Notes: a model not told the origin generated them from the letters alone. A stretch of DNA of 64,000 nucleotides from Oceanospirillum maris DSM 6286 (GCF_000422865.1 NZ_AUGW01000017.1:1-64000); one strand, 5' to 3'; counted from the stretch's first letter, positions 17,299 through 28,580 are shown. Numbers and translations are program-made.

Positions 17299-18699
17299 AT
17301 GATATCGTTTTTTTCTCTTGGTCGATGCAATGTGCGCAAGAAGTATGCACATCTGTCGATATCACCAATAGTTATAGCTTTGCTACTCAGCCCGAAGCTG
17401 GCATCAGGCAATGAATTAACGTTTTACGATGCTGTAGAATCAGCGATGACCCACGATGCCGAGTACAGAGCTGCAAAAAGCACTTTCGAGGCTAACAAAG
17501 AGGATATTGCTATTGCCCGCAGTGCACTTTTACCACAAGTAACACTGTCTGCCAGCTACTCTTATGAAGACTCTACAAATATTTATACTGATCAAGATAG
17601 CAGCTACTATGACCCTAATCAGCCGAGATCTTCCGGCGAGCTTAACGATACATTTTGGCAACTTGCACTTAGTCAACCGTTAGTCGATTTTAGTGGCCGC
17701 AGAAGACTTAAAGCGAGCTATGCTGGGGTTGATGCTGCTCGCTACCGCTTTTTGAAAGCGGAACAAGATCTTGTCTATAGAACAACCGAGCATTATCTAA
17801 ATGTGCTCTACAAAGCCCAACTTGTTTATTTGAATAAAAATATTCATGATGCTTTAACGCTTAAGTATGAACAGGCGAAACGAAAAACTGCTCTGGGTGT
17901 GGGTGACGAATTAGAATCCCTTGAAGTAGAAGCAAGGCGAGATTTAGCTCAAACGGATTACTTGAAAGCAAAAAGTGATCTCGAAGATGAGCAAACAAAA
18001 CTGAATATTATTACTGGCCTGCAGTTTACTCCACCTGTTAAGTGGATTAAAAATGCACACCATATTACTCCGCCGATGGTGAATGAGCCTGAAGACGAAG
18101 TACTGATAAAAGCTTTAGACAACAATGACTATCAAGAGAGTGTTGCAAGGGTTCAGCAAGCAGATCTGACGCAATCTGCGAATAATGCTTTGCATTACCC
18201 AACACTGTCTTTGGGTGTACGATACAGCGAAAGAGAGTCTGATGATCCTTTTAGGGACAGTGAAAACTTAGTTGCATCGGTGAACTTCAACCTTGATCTT
18301 TATGGTGGTGGTAAAACAAGCGCCTATATCAGACAGTCCCTTGCCCAGCATCAAGCACAAAAGGCTAATGCTGAGAGTATCCTCTCTGATACAAAACAAA
18401 AAATTAGCTTGGCTCATGCTCGAAAACGCAATATTAGCGAACGCCTACAAGCTTTAAAGCGTTCTGCGCAATCAAGTCAGCGTTATTTAGATGCCGCTGA
18501 ACGTGGCTTAGATTTGAACTTAAGAAGCCAAGTTGATGTTCTCGATGCTAGAACACAGATGCTGGATGTTCAGTTGCGCTTAGCAGAGGCGTTGAATCAG
18601 TATCTGCTAGCAGACTTACAGCTTCAGTATCAGATCGGAAAATTATCCGCTGACTACATCAATTTTTATGATGAGCTATTTAAGCAGGCAACCCTGTAA
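17299..18699 (+). CDS. sapF: TolC-family outer-membrane channel of type I secretion
   Basis: 466 residues with a signal peptide (hydrophobic segment IVIALLLSPKLASG). The body shows the duplicated TolC pattern of long helices and short strands: LTFYDAVESAMTHDAEYRAA, LPQVTLSASYSYEDS and SLAQHQAQKANAESILSDTKQKI. The ATG has a TAGGAGC site 9 bp upstream. It completes the tripartite type I exporter. The next gene, rfbB, begins 27 bp after its stop, so secretion and sugar genes appear to share a transcript. Confidence 0.9.
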   Translation: MISFFSLGRCNVRKKYAHLSISPIVIALLLSPKLASGNELTFYDAVESAMTHDAEYRAAKSTFEANKEDIAIARSALLPQVTLSASYSYEDSTNIYTDQDSSYYDPNQPRSSGELNDTFWQLALSQPLVDFSGRRRLKASYAGVDAARYRFLKAEQDLVYRTTEHYLNVLYKAQLVYLNKNIHDALTLKYEQAKRKTALGVGDELESLEVEARRDLAQTDYLKAKSDLEDEQTKLNIITGLQFTPPVKWIKNAHHITPPMVNEPEDEVLIKALDNNDYQESVARVQQADLTQSANNALHYPTLSLGVRYSERESDDPFRDSENLVASVNFNLDLYGGGKTSAYIRQSLAQHQAQKANAESILSDTKQKISLAHARKRNISERLQALKRSAQSSQRYLDAAERGLDLNLRSQVDVLDARTQMLDVQLRLAEALNQYLLADLQLQYQIGKLSADYINFYDELFKQATL

Positions 18700-18725
18700 T
18701 CAAATAACTGATATTGGAATTAAAC

Positions 18726-19802
18726 ATGCGCTTTTTAGTGACAGGTGGTGCAGGATTTATTGGTAGTGCTGTGGTTCGTTTTTTGATTCAACACACGGAT
18801 CATGATGTTGTTGTTGTTGATAAACTAACCTATGCAGGGAATCTTAACTCATTAGATTCTGTTAGTAACAACCCTAGATTTTCCTTCTCTCAGGTTGATA
18901 TTACAGATGGAGAAGCATTAGCCGCAGTATTTGAGCAATTCTCTCCTGATAAAATAATGCACCTTGCAGCGGAAAGCCATGTTGACCGCTCTATAGATGG
19001 GCCTGCAGATTTTATACATACCAATATTGTTGGTACGTATACGCTACTAGAAGCGGCTAGACATTATTGGCATTCCTTGCCTGATAAACGGAAGAGTACC
19101 TTTATTTTTCATCATATCTCCACGGATGAGGTTTATGGTGACCTTGAGTTTGATGACTCGTTGTTCACAGAAACGACACCTTATGCGCCAAGTTCACCGT
19201 ATTCCGCCTCTAAAGCAAGTTCTGATCACTTGGTTCGTGCTTGGGGACGAACGTTTGAACTACCATTTGTTATCACCAATTGCTCAAACAATTATGGGCC
19301 TTACCATTTCCCTGAAAAACTCATCCCCCATATAATCTTAAACGCGCTGCATGGCAAACCACTGCCTGTTTATGGCGATGGAAACCAAGTTCGCGATTGG
19401 CTTTATGTTGACGACCATGCCAGAGCGCTTGTCAGCTGCGCGACAAAAGGTAAGCAGGGAGAAACCTATAATATTGGTGGCCATAATGAGAAGGCTAATA
19501 TTGAAGTAGTAAGATCCATTTGCTCTTTACTGGAAAAACATTACCCCATTGCTAAAAATCCAAATAATCTCTCTGTTGATACCTATGAGTCTCTTATCAC
19601 TTTTGTCAAAGATCGCCCAGGTCATGATAAACGCTATGCCATTGATGCAAGTAAAATAGAGAATGATTTAGGGTGGACGCCTGAAGAAACCTTTGAGAGT
19701 GGGTTAGAAAAAACGGTTATTTGGTATCTTTCAAATGAGGTTTGGTGGAAGAATGTTCTTTCAGGCGAGTATTTAATGCAGAGAGCCGGTCATTCTATTT
19801 AA
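18726..19802 (+). CDS. rfbB: dTDP-glucose 4,6-dehydratase
   Basis: 358 residues from the ATG at 18726; an in-frame TTG at 18714 is less likely. The extended short-chain dehydrogenase fold shows the NAD site TGGAGFIGS, the catalytic segment ISTDEVYG and the Y-x3-K pair in [10 protein letters not shown]. It converts dTDP-glucose to dTDP-4-keto-6-deoxyglucose, the second step toward dTDP-rhamnose and other deoxysugars. It follows the type I secretion genes and precedes rfbA and rfbC. Confidence 0.95.
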   Translation: MRFLVTGGAGFIGSAVVRFLIQHTDHDVVVVDKLTYAGNLNSLDSVSNNPRFSFSQVDITDGEALAAVFEQFSPDKIMHLAAESHVDRSIDGPADFIHTNIVGTYTLLEAARHYWHSLPDKRKSTFIFHHISTDEVYGDLEFDDSLFTETTPYAPSSPYSASKASSDHLVRAWGRTFELPFVITNCSNNYGPYHFPEKLIPHIILNALHGKPLPVYGDGNQVRDWLYVDDHARALVSCATKGKQGETYNIGGHNEKANIEVVRSICSLLEKHYPIAKNPNNLSVDTYESLITFVKDRPGHDKRYAIDASKIENDLGWTPEETFESGLEKTVIWYLSNEVWWKNVLSGEYLMQRAGHSI

Positions 19803-19850
19803 TATAGTATTCATATAATTAATTAAAAATAATATAGTAAAGGCTTAAAA

Positions 19851-20735
19851 ATGAAAGGAATTATTCTTGCAGGTGGTTCAGGAACACGGTTGCACCCCGT
19901 TACATTAGGTGTTTCTAAACAGTTGTTGCCAATTTATGATAAGCCGATGATTTACTATCCGTTATCTGTACTGATGTTGGCGGGTATTCAGGAAATACTG
20001 ATCATCACGCCCCCCCATGACCAAGCAAGCTTCCAAGCCCTACTTGGCGATGGCTCAGACTTTGGGGTTGATATCACTTATGCGAAACAAGAAGAGCCTA
20101 ATGGTTTGGCTGAAGCATTTATTATCGGCGAAACTTTTATTGGAGATGACTCTGTTTGTTTAGTTCTGGGCGATAATATTTTTTATGGTCAAGGTTTTAG
20201 TGATCAACTGAAAAAAGCAGTAAAAACCAATGAGGGTGCTACTGTTTTTGGTTACTTAGTTAACGACCCTGAGCGCTTCGGCGTTGTTGAATTTAATAAT
20301 GAAGGGCGTGCCATCTCGATCGAAGAGAAGCCCAAAAAACCGAAATCTCATTATGCTGTCACTGGGCTTTATTTTTATGACAACCGAGTGGTTGAGATTG
20401 CCAAGACAGTAACGCCTTCTGAACGAGGTGAGCTAGAGATTACCAGCATCAACCAAGCCTACCTAGACGCCGGTGAACTCAACGTACAGTTATTAGGTCG
20501 TGGCTTTGCCTGGCTAGATACTGGCACTCACCATAGCCTGTTGGAAGCGAGTATGTTTGTGGAAACGGTAGAAAATCGCCAAGGGTTAAAGATTGCCTGT
20601 TTGGAAGAGATTGCCTTTAACAATGGCTGGCTGAATGTTCAGCAGTTGCACAAAAAAGGCACCGCTATGGCTAAAACAGATTATGGGCAATATCTTTTAA
20701 ATATTGCAGAGGACGCCAATAATGAAAGTCACTGA
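19851..20735 (+). CDS. rfbA: Glucose-1-phosphate thymidylyltransferase
   Basis: 294 residues, full length for RfbA/RmlA. The nucleotidyltransferase signature [13 protein letters not shown] is at the N-terminus, followed by [17 protein letters not shown] and LGDNIFYG. It makes dTDP-glucose from dTTP and glucose-1-phosphate, the first step of the pathway. The end overlaps the start of rfbC by 14 bp. Confidence 0.95.
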   Translation: MKGIILAGGSGTRLHPVTLGVSKQLLPIYDKPMIYYPLSVLMLAGIQEILIITPPHDQASFQALLGDGSDFGVDITYAKQEEPNGLAEAFIIGETFIGDDSVCLVLGDNIFYGQGFSDQLKKAVKTNEGATVFGYLVNDPERFGVVEFNNEGRAISIEEKPKKPKSHYAVTGLYFYDNRVVEIAKTVTPSERGELEITSINQAYLDAGELNVQLLGRGFAWLDTGTHHSLLEASMFVETVENRQGLKIACLEEIAFNNGWLNVQQLHKKGTAMAKTDYGQYLLNIAEDANNESH

Positions 20736-21252
20736 CACTCTGCTAGATGGCGTAAAAATTATAGAGCCTGATGTCTATGGCGATAGCCGAGGTTTTTTTA
20801 AAGAAAGCTTCAATGCTGAGCGATACCAAAAAGAAGCCGGTATTGATCTGGCATTTGTGCAGGATAACTACTCTCGCTCTAGCTATGGCGTGTTAAGAGG
20901 TCTGCACTATCAGCAAAACTTCCCCCAGGGTAAGCTCGTTAGTGTCCTTCGGGGTTCTGTTTTTGATGTTGCCGTGGATATTAATCCAAATTCACCAACA
21001 TTTGGGCGCTATGTTGGCGTCGAACTATCGGATGAGAACCATAAGCAGCTTTGGATTCCACCCGGTTATGCCCATGGCTTCTGTGTACTATCAGAAAGTG
21101 CTGATTTTTTCTATAAGTGTACGGAATACTACCACCCTGAAGATGAGGCTGGTGTGGCTTGGGATTGTGGTTTAATCAATATTCCTTGGCCTATAACTGA
21201 GCCAATACTTTCAGAAAAAGACCAGAAATATAAGGGTCTGAGCAGAGACTGA
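20722..21252 (+). CDS. rfbC: dTDP-4-dehydrorhamnose 3,5-epimerase
   Basis: 176 residues from the ATG at 20722, which has GAGG upstream inside rfbA. The cupin-fold epimerase motifs are present: GVLRGLHYQ with the catalytic His, and [15 protein letters not shown]. It epimerises dTDP-4-keto-6-deoxyglucose at C3 and C5. The final reductase rfbD is not in this window; a terminator and an IS110 remnant follow instead. Confidence 0.95.
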   Translation: MKVTDTLLDGVKIIEPDVYGDSRGFFKESFNAERYQKEAGIDLAFVQDNYSRSSYGVLRGLHYQQNFPQGKLVSVLRGSVFDVAVDINPNSPTFGRYVGVELSDENHKQLWIPPGYAHGFCVLSESADFFYKCTEYYHPEDEAGVAWDCGLINIPWPITEPILSEKDQKYKGLSRD

Positions 21253-21258
21253 TAAATC

Positions 21259-21294
21259 AAAAGCCTGTATGTTTTTACGCAGGCTTTTAGCTCG
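21259..21294 (+). terminator. Rho-independent terminator after rfbC
   Basis: AAAAGCCTG (21259-21267) pairs with CAGGCTTTT (21280-21288) across a 12-nt loop, just after the rfbC stop. It probably ends the sapC-rfbC transcript. Confidence 0.75.
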
Positions 21295-21296
21295 TT

Positions 21297-21629
21297 TTGA
21301 GGGTATTCATAGTTCTGTGTCACCCATTACGAAACCGTAGCCGTCTAAGTAAACAAGGGCCCGCTAATATCAGAGCAAAGCTGTATATGGCGGCGGTTGT
21401 TTGCTTGAGATATAACCCGGATATCCAGGCACAATGCCAGCGTCTTATGGAAAACGGTAAAAGCAAAATTCAGGCTTTAGGAGCTGGAATGCGCAAGCTG
21501 GTACAGATTTGTTTTGGTGTTGTAAAACATCAAAGCGAATACCACCCGCAAGTCGTTTTACATAACCCTTTACGGATGGTTCGGAGAGATGATATCTACA
21601 TTTTGCATGATGTTATAGGAGTCGGGGTC

Positions 21630-21638
<9 letters not shown>
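21297..21638 (+). pseudogene. IS110-family transposase remnant, C-terminal part
   Basis: An open frame whose residues about 14-82 (SRLSKQGPANIRAKLYMAAV... then RYNPDIQAQCQRL... and MRKLVQI) match the C-terminal Transposase_20 domain of IS110 transposases, which carries the serine-containing half of the active site. The N-terminal DEDD domain is missing. The sequence beyond 21545 no longer looks like transposase. A fragment of an IS110 N-terminus lies at 27445, also on the plus strand, but in the wrong order to be one split copy. Confidence 0.7.
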
Positions 21639-22847
<1,209 letters not shown>

Positions 22848-22850
22848 CAA

Positions 22851-23289
22851 CTCCTATCCATGCTAACGTGCTGTATTTATTAATTATTTTAATGTGTTTA
22901 TCAACCCCATAAAACCTTTTATTCGTTAGTGAGCTTTTTGGCTCTGTTTTAAGCTGGTTTTCGGCGTTCTGTTGCCTTGTGATAAACGAAGAGGCTGGAT
23001 ATGCTCAGCATACCAGGTTGACATTGTCTCAGATTTTGCTGAGCGAAGCAGAAAAGATTTAGCTCATTCGCAGCGATTGACGCAATGCAGAGCCAACAAA
23101 AATACTGCATACGCGCATCACTTTTTAATCTCAGGCCGTTTTGCTACAATCCGGATGTGCTGGTTTGGCTACTCTTGTCCGCATTCCTTTTTGGTGTCTA
23201 CGGCTTATTTTTTGTAAGGACGGCTCCTGTCTGTTAGCTGCCTGGTTTATGTGTTGACTTAAATTTTGCTATGCAGGTTTTTTAAAAAA
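22851..23289. other. Divergent intergenic region between two GT2 genes, no convincing gene
   Basis: About 440 bp. A frame at 22972-23217 has no ATG, no ribosome site and no recognisable family. The region probably holds the divergent promoters of the two glycosyltransferase genes, but I could not find a clear -35/-10 pair. Confidence 0.4.
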
Positions 23290-24249
23290 ATGTCTGAGAA
23301 CATCGCCAAAAAAGACCAGAGTGCTTCCTGCCCTAAAGTAGCTATTTTACTGTGTACCTATAATGGTCAGCACTTTCTTAACGCACAGCTTGACTCTTTT
23401 TCAGCGCAAACCCACTCCAGTTGGCAGGTCTATGCATCAGACGATGGTTCAACGGACACCACCTTACAAATTCTGAAAGAACGTCAGCAAAAGTGGCCCG
23501 ATCAGGCGCTGGAAATCCTTTCCGGCCCAGCCAGGGGTTTTGCTGCCAACTTTCTTTCTTTAACCTGTAATACTGACATCGTCGCGGATTACTATGCTTA
23601 CTCTGATCAGGACGATATCTGGGATGCAGACAAACTGGAACGTGCACTCGGTTTTCTTCAATCAGTACCTGCTGATATACCTGCTTTGTATTGCTCCCGC
23701 TCTCGCTTAGTTAATACTGAAAATAATGAAATAGGTCTGTCTCCTTTATTTAACAAAAAGCCCGGCTTTGCTAATGCATTGATGCAAAATATTGGTAGCG
23801 GTAATACGATGGTGTTTAATAATGCAGCGCGTGCACTATTAGTTGAAGCGGGTGAAAATTTACCGATTACTATCCATGACTGGTGGGCTTATATTTTAAT
23901 TACTGGCTGTGGAGGTTTGGTGCATTATGATAGCCATCCTTCTATACGTTATCGCCAGCATCAGCATAACTTAATTGGTATGAACTCTTCTTTTGCTGCT
24001 CGTTTTAAACGTATATTGATGCTCTGGCAAGGTCACTTTAAAACCTGGAATGATCAGCATATTAGTGCTCTGCGTGTCCTTGATCACAGACTCACACCTG
24101 AAAACCGGCAAATAATAGATAACCTTATTGAAGCACGACAGAAAAAAATGATTTCGCGTTTGGTTTTAATAAAACGTTGCGGCTTTTACCGTCAGACTTT
24201 CCTGGGTAATCTGGGATTAATTTTTTCTGCTATTTTTAATAAAGTATAA
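23290..24249 (+). CDS. Glycosyltransferase family 2 (rhamnosyltransferase-like)
   Basis: 319 residues from the ATG at 23290; a TTG at 23266 is possible but less likely, and no strong ribosome site is seen for either. The GT-A domain shows VAILLCTYNGQHFLNAQLDS at the start and YSDQDDIWDADKLERAL, the DxD-type metal site pattern shared with RfbF/WbbL-like rhamnosyltransferases. A C-terminal helical part follows. With rfbBAC 2 kb upstream, rhamnose transfer is a reasonable guess but not proven. The next gene, RgpF-like, starts 57 bp downstream on the same strand. Confidence 0.85.
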   Translation: MSENIAKKDQSASCPKVAILLCTYNGQHFLNAQLDSFSAQTHSSWQVYASDDGSTDTTLQILKERQQKWPDQALEILSGPARGFAANFLSLTCNTDIVADYYAYSDQDDIWDADKLERALGFLQSVPADIPALYCSRSRLVNTENNEIGLSPLFNKKPGFANALMQNIGSGNTMVFNNAARALLVEAGENLPITIHDWWAYILITGCGGLVHYDSHPSIRYRQHQHNLIGMNSSFAARFKRILMLWQGHFKTWNDQHISALRVLDHRLTPENRQIIDNLIEARQKKMISRLVLIKRCGFYRQTFLGNLGLIFSAIFNKV

Positions 24250-24306
24250 TAATTTATAATTTATTATATTAAACCTAATTAAATTTTACGGAAACTACTC
24301 CACGTT

Positions 24307-27186
24307 ATGAACACCCTGATTCAATCAGCTAAAAATAAAGTATTACGGTTGCGCGAGCTTTTTTTATCGTTGGCTAAGCGTGTTTACTGGAAGCTACCAG
24401 TAAAGATAAGAAACCCATTGGTGAACTTTATTTATCGGGCTTTTCCTTGGGTTTTTTATGGAACCCCACACTTTAATATGTGGAAAAACAGCAAAATTAT
24501 GACGCCTGCTATAGATCAGTGTGGCGACTTGGTTTTAATTGAAGACTTACCAGCAGCAAAAAAGTCACTGGGGCGCATAGCCATTCATCTGCACATGTAT
24601 TACACAGATTTGTCTGATGAGTTTGTTGGCTATTTAAAAAACATGCCGTTTAACTATGATTTATATATTTCTGTAACGGATGAACAAAGCCAGGCCGTCT
24701 GTCAGAAGAAATTCAGCAATCTACCTCTACTTGGGCAACTTAAAGTAGACATAGTTGCTAACCGTGGGCGTGATATTGCTCCCATGTTTTGTGCATTTGG
24801 TCAACAGCTGGCTCAATATGATTACGTTGCTCATTTACACAGCAAGAAGTCTTTGTACAACAAAGGTGCTACCGAGGGTTGGCGTCAATACCTAGGCAGT
24901 AGCCTGCTGGGTAGCCCGGAGCAGATTCGCAGAATTTTTACTTTGCTACAGGGCAATCATGCCCGAGGCCTTGTTTACCCGCAGAATTTTTATCTGATAC
25001 CTTATTTTGCCAACCATTGGCTTGCTAATAAGGCTTTGGGTGCTCAATGGTGTGCACGTCTGGGTATTAGCCACTGCCCTAATGTTTATTTTGATTTCCC
25101 TGCCGGTACTATGTTTTGGGCACGTACAGCAGCTCTAAAGCCACTGTTTGATGCCGGAATTACCCTAAACGACTTTGCTGAAGAAGCTGGACAAACCGAC
25201 GGCACTTTTGCTCACTGCCTAGAACGCCTGCTAGGCTTGGTTGGCCCTAGCCAAGGCTATCCGATTGGGATTATTAAAGACAGGCAAACACCCAGCTGGT
25301 CAGCCTGGCGTTTTAATACCGTGTTAGAGCGTAGTTTTGAAACAATCCATAATGAGCTTAATGCTGCAAAAGTTAAGCTGATCGGTTTTGATATTTTTGA
25401 CACCCTGCTCAGTCGCCCTATGCTCGACCCTGAAGCAGTTAAAGAAATTGTTGCGCTTCGGGCAGGCAATTCCGTAGGTAACCAAAATTTAGGCAAAATC
25501 TATCTGGAATACCGTGCACAGGCTGAATCAAGTGCCCGACAACAAGCCGGTCGAGATATTAATCTACACGTTATTTATCAACATTTTCAAAAGATGACCG
25601 GCCTACCGCAAGAACAAGTCAGTCAGTTGCAGGCATTGGAAGAGCAGGTTGAATACGCCAGCGTTAAACCGCGCAAAGGCGGTTTAGAGCTGTATCACAA
25701 GGCACTGGCCACCGGCAAACCTGTTGTGCTTATCTCGGATATGTTTCTCCCCATAGAACACATAAAAAACACTTTGCAACAACATGGTATTGAAGGCTGG
25801 CAATCACTGTATCTTTCCAGTGATATTGGTCTGCGTAAAGACACTGGCGAGCTATATAAGTACCTGCTCGACAAATACGCTCTGCAGCCCCAGGAATTTC
25901 TTATGGTGGGTGATAACGAGCGTTCAGATTTACAGATTCCACTCGATTTAGGCGCAAATGCACTGCATACCTTACGTGCCACCGATATTGCACGTTCACT
26001 ACCTCGCTGGCGTCGACTGCTGGAAAGCATTGAGCAACAGGGCACTTTAAATGACCAGCTAACCTTGGGCTTAGTGTTACAAAAAAACTTTGCTGCAGTT
26101 TCTTACCCGCAGCTCAATCCCTACAACTTAATTAAACCAACAGCATTTAATGTAGGTTATAGCCTGGTTGGGCCTTTGTTAACGGGTTTTGCACACTGGC
26201 TGTCAGAGCAAGCGCGGGACAATAATATTGAGCGATTGTATTTTCTTGCCCGGGAAGGCGAGCTTATTAAACAGGTATTTGACCGCTGGACGGCTAACCT
26301 TGAAGTGCCTGCCAGCAGTCACTATCTGGTTGTCTCGCGCCGCGCCGTTAGTGTGCCATCGCTGAAAAACTTGGATGATATTCTGAAAATTGCACGGAGC
26401 AATTATTACGCTAACAACCTAGCTAGCTTTTTGAAAGAACGCTTCGGCCTTAGTTTAAGTACAGAGCAATGGCAAACCATCTCTGAGAAAACAAACTGGC
26501 AGGCAGATAAACAAGTTGAAGTACGCGATGGAAACACTGAGCACCTGCTCGAACTATTCAAGCTGCTGGAAGCTGATATTCTTGCTGCTGCAGCGGTAGA
26601 AAAAGCCGCATTACTGAAGTATTTAGCCAGTCAGGGAATGGAAGCTGGTGGCAAACAAACGGTCGTTGATGTGGGTTATGGCGCCACCATTCAGGGATAC
26701 CTTAATGAGCTGCTAACCCAATCAACCCAGGGCCATTACCTGCTGACCGATGACCGTTCGGAGGCTGTAGCACAACGCCATAATGTTGATATTACAGGCT
26801 GTTACTATGGGCAGGTTCACCCTGCTGTTGGCGCACCCTTAATGTATCGCTACAATTTTGAGTTAGAAAAACTCTTAAGCTCTGACTCTGCACAAGTTGT
26901 AAAATACACCGAGACTGAGCAGCAAATAGCTGGTGTTTTCCGTGATTTGTCTTTACAGGAAACCGCTTGCCAACCGCTGCGGGAAGAACTACAACAAGGT
27001 GTATTGGCTTATGTCGACGATGCCATCAATATACGCGAGCAGCTACTGCCAGAGTTTGCACCCTCAACTCAAGTGGCTTGCCGACTCTATGAAACCTTTG
27101 TAAGCCAACTATCAGACGAAGAAATAACATTTCTGAAAAAAATAACTTTAGATGATTACTACTGCGGTCGCGGCCTTGTAAGCTAA
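24307..27186 (+). CDS. Large RgpF (rhamnan synthesis F)/HAD-domain fusion protein
   Basis: 959 residues in at least three parts. Residues about 80-340 resemble the rhamnan-synthesis protein F family (IAIHLHMYYTDLSDEFVGYL, RGRDIAPM, YVAHLHSKKS). Residues about 355-570 form a HAD-like domain with FDIFDTLLSRP (D362), ISDMFLP and the GDNERSD motif. In motif I the usual second Asp is Phe, as often in this HAD subgroup, so phosphatase activity is uncertain. Residues about 600-950 are a conserved-looking extension (FLAREGELIKQVFDRW, VDVGYGATIQGYL) that I cannot name. It probably helps assemble a surface polysaccharide together with the GT2 upstream. No membrane segment is evident. Confidence 0.75.
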   Translation: MNTLIQSAKNKVLRLRELFLSLAKRVYWKLPVKIRNPLVNFIYRAFPWVFYGTPHFNMWKNSKIMTPAIDQCGDLVLIEDLPAAKKSLGRIAIHLHMYYTDLSDEFVGYLKNMPFNYDLYISVTDEQSQAVCQKKFSNLPLLGQLKVDIVANRGRDIAPMFCAFGQQLAQYDYVAHLHSKKSLYNKGATEGWRQYLGSSLLGSPEQIRRIFTLLQGNHARGLVYPQNFYLIPYFANHWLANKALGAQWCARLGISHCPNVYFDFPAGTMFWARTAALKPLFDAGITLNDFAEEAGQTDGTFAHCLERLLGLVGPSQGYPIGIIKDRQTPSWSAWRFNTVLERSFETIHNELNAAKVKLIGFDIFDTLLSRPMLDPEAVKEIVALRAGNSVGNQNLGKIYLEYRAQAESSARQQAGRDINLHVIYQHFQKMTGLPQEQVSQLQALEEQVEYASVKPRKGGLELYHKALATGKPVVLISDMFLPIEHIKNTLQQHGIEGWQSLYLSSDIGLRKDTGELYKYLLDKYALQPQEFLMVGDNERSDLQIPLDLGANALHTLRATDIARSLPRWRRLLESIEQQGTLNDQLTLGLVLQKNFAAVSYPQLNPYNLIKPTAFNVGYSLVGPLLTGFAHWLSEQARDNNIERLYFLAREGELIKQVFDRWTANLEVPASSHYLVVSRRAVSVPSLKNLDDILKIARSNYYANNLASFLKERFGLSLSTEQWQTISEKTNWQADKQVEVRDGNTEHLLELFKLLEADILAAAAVEKAALLKYLASQGMEAGGKQTVVDVGYGATIQGYLNELLTQSTQGHYLLTDDRSEAVAQRHNVDITGCYYGQVHPAVGAPLMYRYNFELEKLLSSDSAQVVKYTETEQQIAGVFRDLSLQETACQPLREELQQGVLAYVDDAINIREQLLPEFAPSTQVACRLYETFVSQLSDEEITFLKKITLDDYYCGRGLVS

Positions 27187-27189
27187 AAT

Positions 27190-27263
27190 GTAGGTCGCCC
27201 TTTAGGGCGTCAACGTGGGGCTTGGCATTTATTGATGGATTCTCGACGGGCTAAAGCCCTACC
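27190..27263. repeat. Second REP-like palindrome pair
   Basis: GTAGGTCGCCCTTTAGGGCG (27190-27209) and CGACGGGCTAAAGCCC (27244-27259) repeat units found at 571-590 and 518-533, here in the opposite order. They lie directly after the RgpF/HAD stop codon. Confidence 0.75.
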
Positions 27264-27444
27264 TTGTATCTCCCCTGGAACTGAGGTTAGCTACCTCTGT
27301 TCCGATGAGTTTGGTGACGCTGCGGCCGACCTTATCACTTGATGCTGTTATGTAGATCAGCGCCCAGACTCTTTTTTTCTCATGCATTGAATGGTATCCA
27401 AACACCTATTTTCAGTGATGCTGTATGTACAAGGGTAGTGAGAG

Positions 27445-27505
27445 ATGCATTATATCGGTATTGATGTCGGTAAAGCGAAGCTCTGTTGCTGGCTACGTGA
27501 TGTAG
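27445..27505 (+). pseudogene. IS110-family transposase remnant, N-terminal part
   Basis: An ATG at 27445 begins MHYIGIDVGKAKLCCWLRD, the start of an IS110 DEDD transposase including the first catalytic Asp (IGIDV). Similarity stops after about 20 codons and the frame ends at a TAG (27541-27543). The element is cut and joined to an unrelated reading-frame fragment. Confidence 0.65.
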
Positions 27506-27811
27506 AAAAAACAAGGTCAAAACAAAGAAATTGTCATTGTTAGCGAATCTAGCAATATAAGTTTAATACAAAGAAATGCTAATAGCTCGGTAAAGAAAAT
27601 ACAACATGACGTTATTAGTAAAAACAGAGTCATAGACGAAATTTCTAGAGCGATATCCTTTTACAAAGCCAAAGTAAATAAGGGTAACCTCAGTACTTTG
27701 CTATTTTTTGTTTACTTTGATGAGTTTGACTACAGCATTGATTTAGAAATAGGTGGCATCCAAAACAATGAGGCTGCCAAAGCATTGGTATACATAAATG
27801 CAAATAGATAA
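27506..27811 (+). pseudogene. Truncated orphan coding fragment (C-terminal part of an unknown gene)
   Basis: A frame open from 27506 to a TAA at 27809-27811 encodes about 101 residues of protein-like composition (NKEIVIVSESSNISLIQ..., LLFFVYFDEFDYSIDLEIGG) with no start codon or ribosome site at its beginning. It begins exactly where the IS110 N-terminal similarity ends, so it is probably the 3' end of a gene cut by rearrangement. I do not recognise the family. It is more A-rich than its neighbours. Confidence 0.4.
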
Positions 27812-27878
27812 CTAGAAAGACTTCGCCTTCTCTTCCCTAGCATCAAGGGAAGAAGAGGCGTTCTCTTGGCCTCTAAAA

Positions 27879-28499
27879 TCAACGACTATAAGACGCTAAT
27901 GCTGTTCCCGCCGCCATAAACATTCCACCAAATATTCGGTTCTGAGATTTTTGATGTTTAGGATCTTTAAACCAACGGCTCAGTTTAGATGCCAAAGAGG
28001 CATATCCGATCATCACCATAATATCAACGATGATTAAGGTGCTTCCCATAATTAAAAACTGAGGAAGTTGCGGGGCATCAGCCACAATAAACTGCGGAAA
28101 TAGAGCAACCAGAAAGACTGTTGCCTTAGGGTTAACCAGATTAACGAAAGCAGCCTGCCAAAAACGTTTCTTTGCACTTACCGTTAGCTGCTGTTGACCC
28201 TCTTCGATAGCCAGTGGCTTTTCTCGCCACTTTTGGTACCCCAGCCAGATTAAATAACCTGCACCTAACCATTTCACCAACGAGAAAGCCAACTCTGAAG
28301 AGGCAAGTAAAGCACCAAGGCCAACTCCCACAATCACAACCTGTGCGCCGTACCCAACCTGCAATCCAAAGATAGCGGGCATACTTTGACGCACGCCATA
28401 GCGCAACCCGTTACTCATCGTATTAACCGCTCCAGCCCCCGGCGAAATACTGATTAATACGGATGCCAACAAAAAGGCTAAAAAAAGCTCTAAACTCAC
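27879..28499 (-). CDS. LysE/RhtB-family amino-acid exporter
   Basis: 206 residues from a GTG at 28499, chosen because a perfect AGGAGG lies 6 nt upstream; an ATG at 28547 has no such site. The LysE signature SPGAGAVNTMSNGLRYG is near the N-terminus, with about six membrane helices. The family exports small amino acids or homoserine-like compounds across the inner membrane; the substrate cannot be told. It stands alone, 82 bp from the DUF523 gene on the same strand. Confidence 0.85.
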   Translation of the reverse strand: MSLELFLAFLLASVLISISPGAGAVNTMSNGLRYGVRQSMPAIFGLQVGYGAQVVIVGVGLGALLASSELAFSLVKWLGAGYLIWLGYQKWREKPLAIEEGQQQLTVSAKKRFWQAAFVNLVNPKATVFLVALFPQFIVADAPQLPQFLIMGSTLIIVDIMVMIGYASLASKLSRWFKDPKHQKSQNRIFGGMFMAAGTALASYSR

Positions 28500-28580
28500 G
28501 AAAAACCTCCTACGACAGAAAAAAACAGCTGTGGATAAAACATTCATTAATCTCCCTTGTGATATGACGTATAGGAAATG

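Noticed and set aside
22972-23217. 81-codon frame in the gap between the GT2 genes
   Set aside because: Non-ATG start, no ribosome site, no family recognised.
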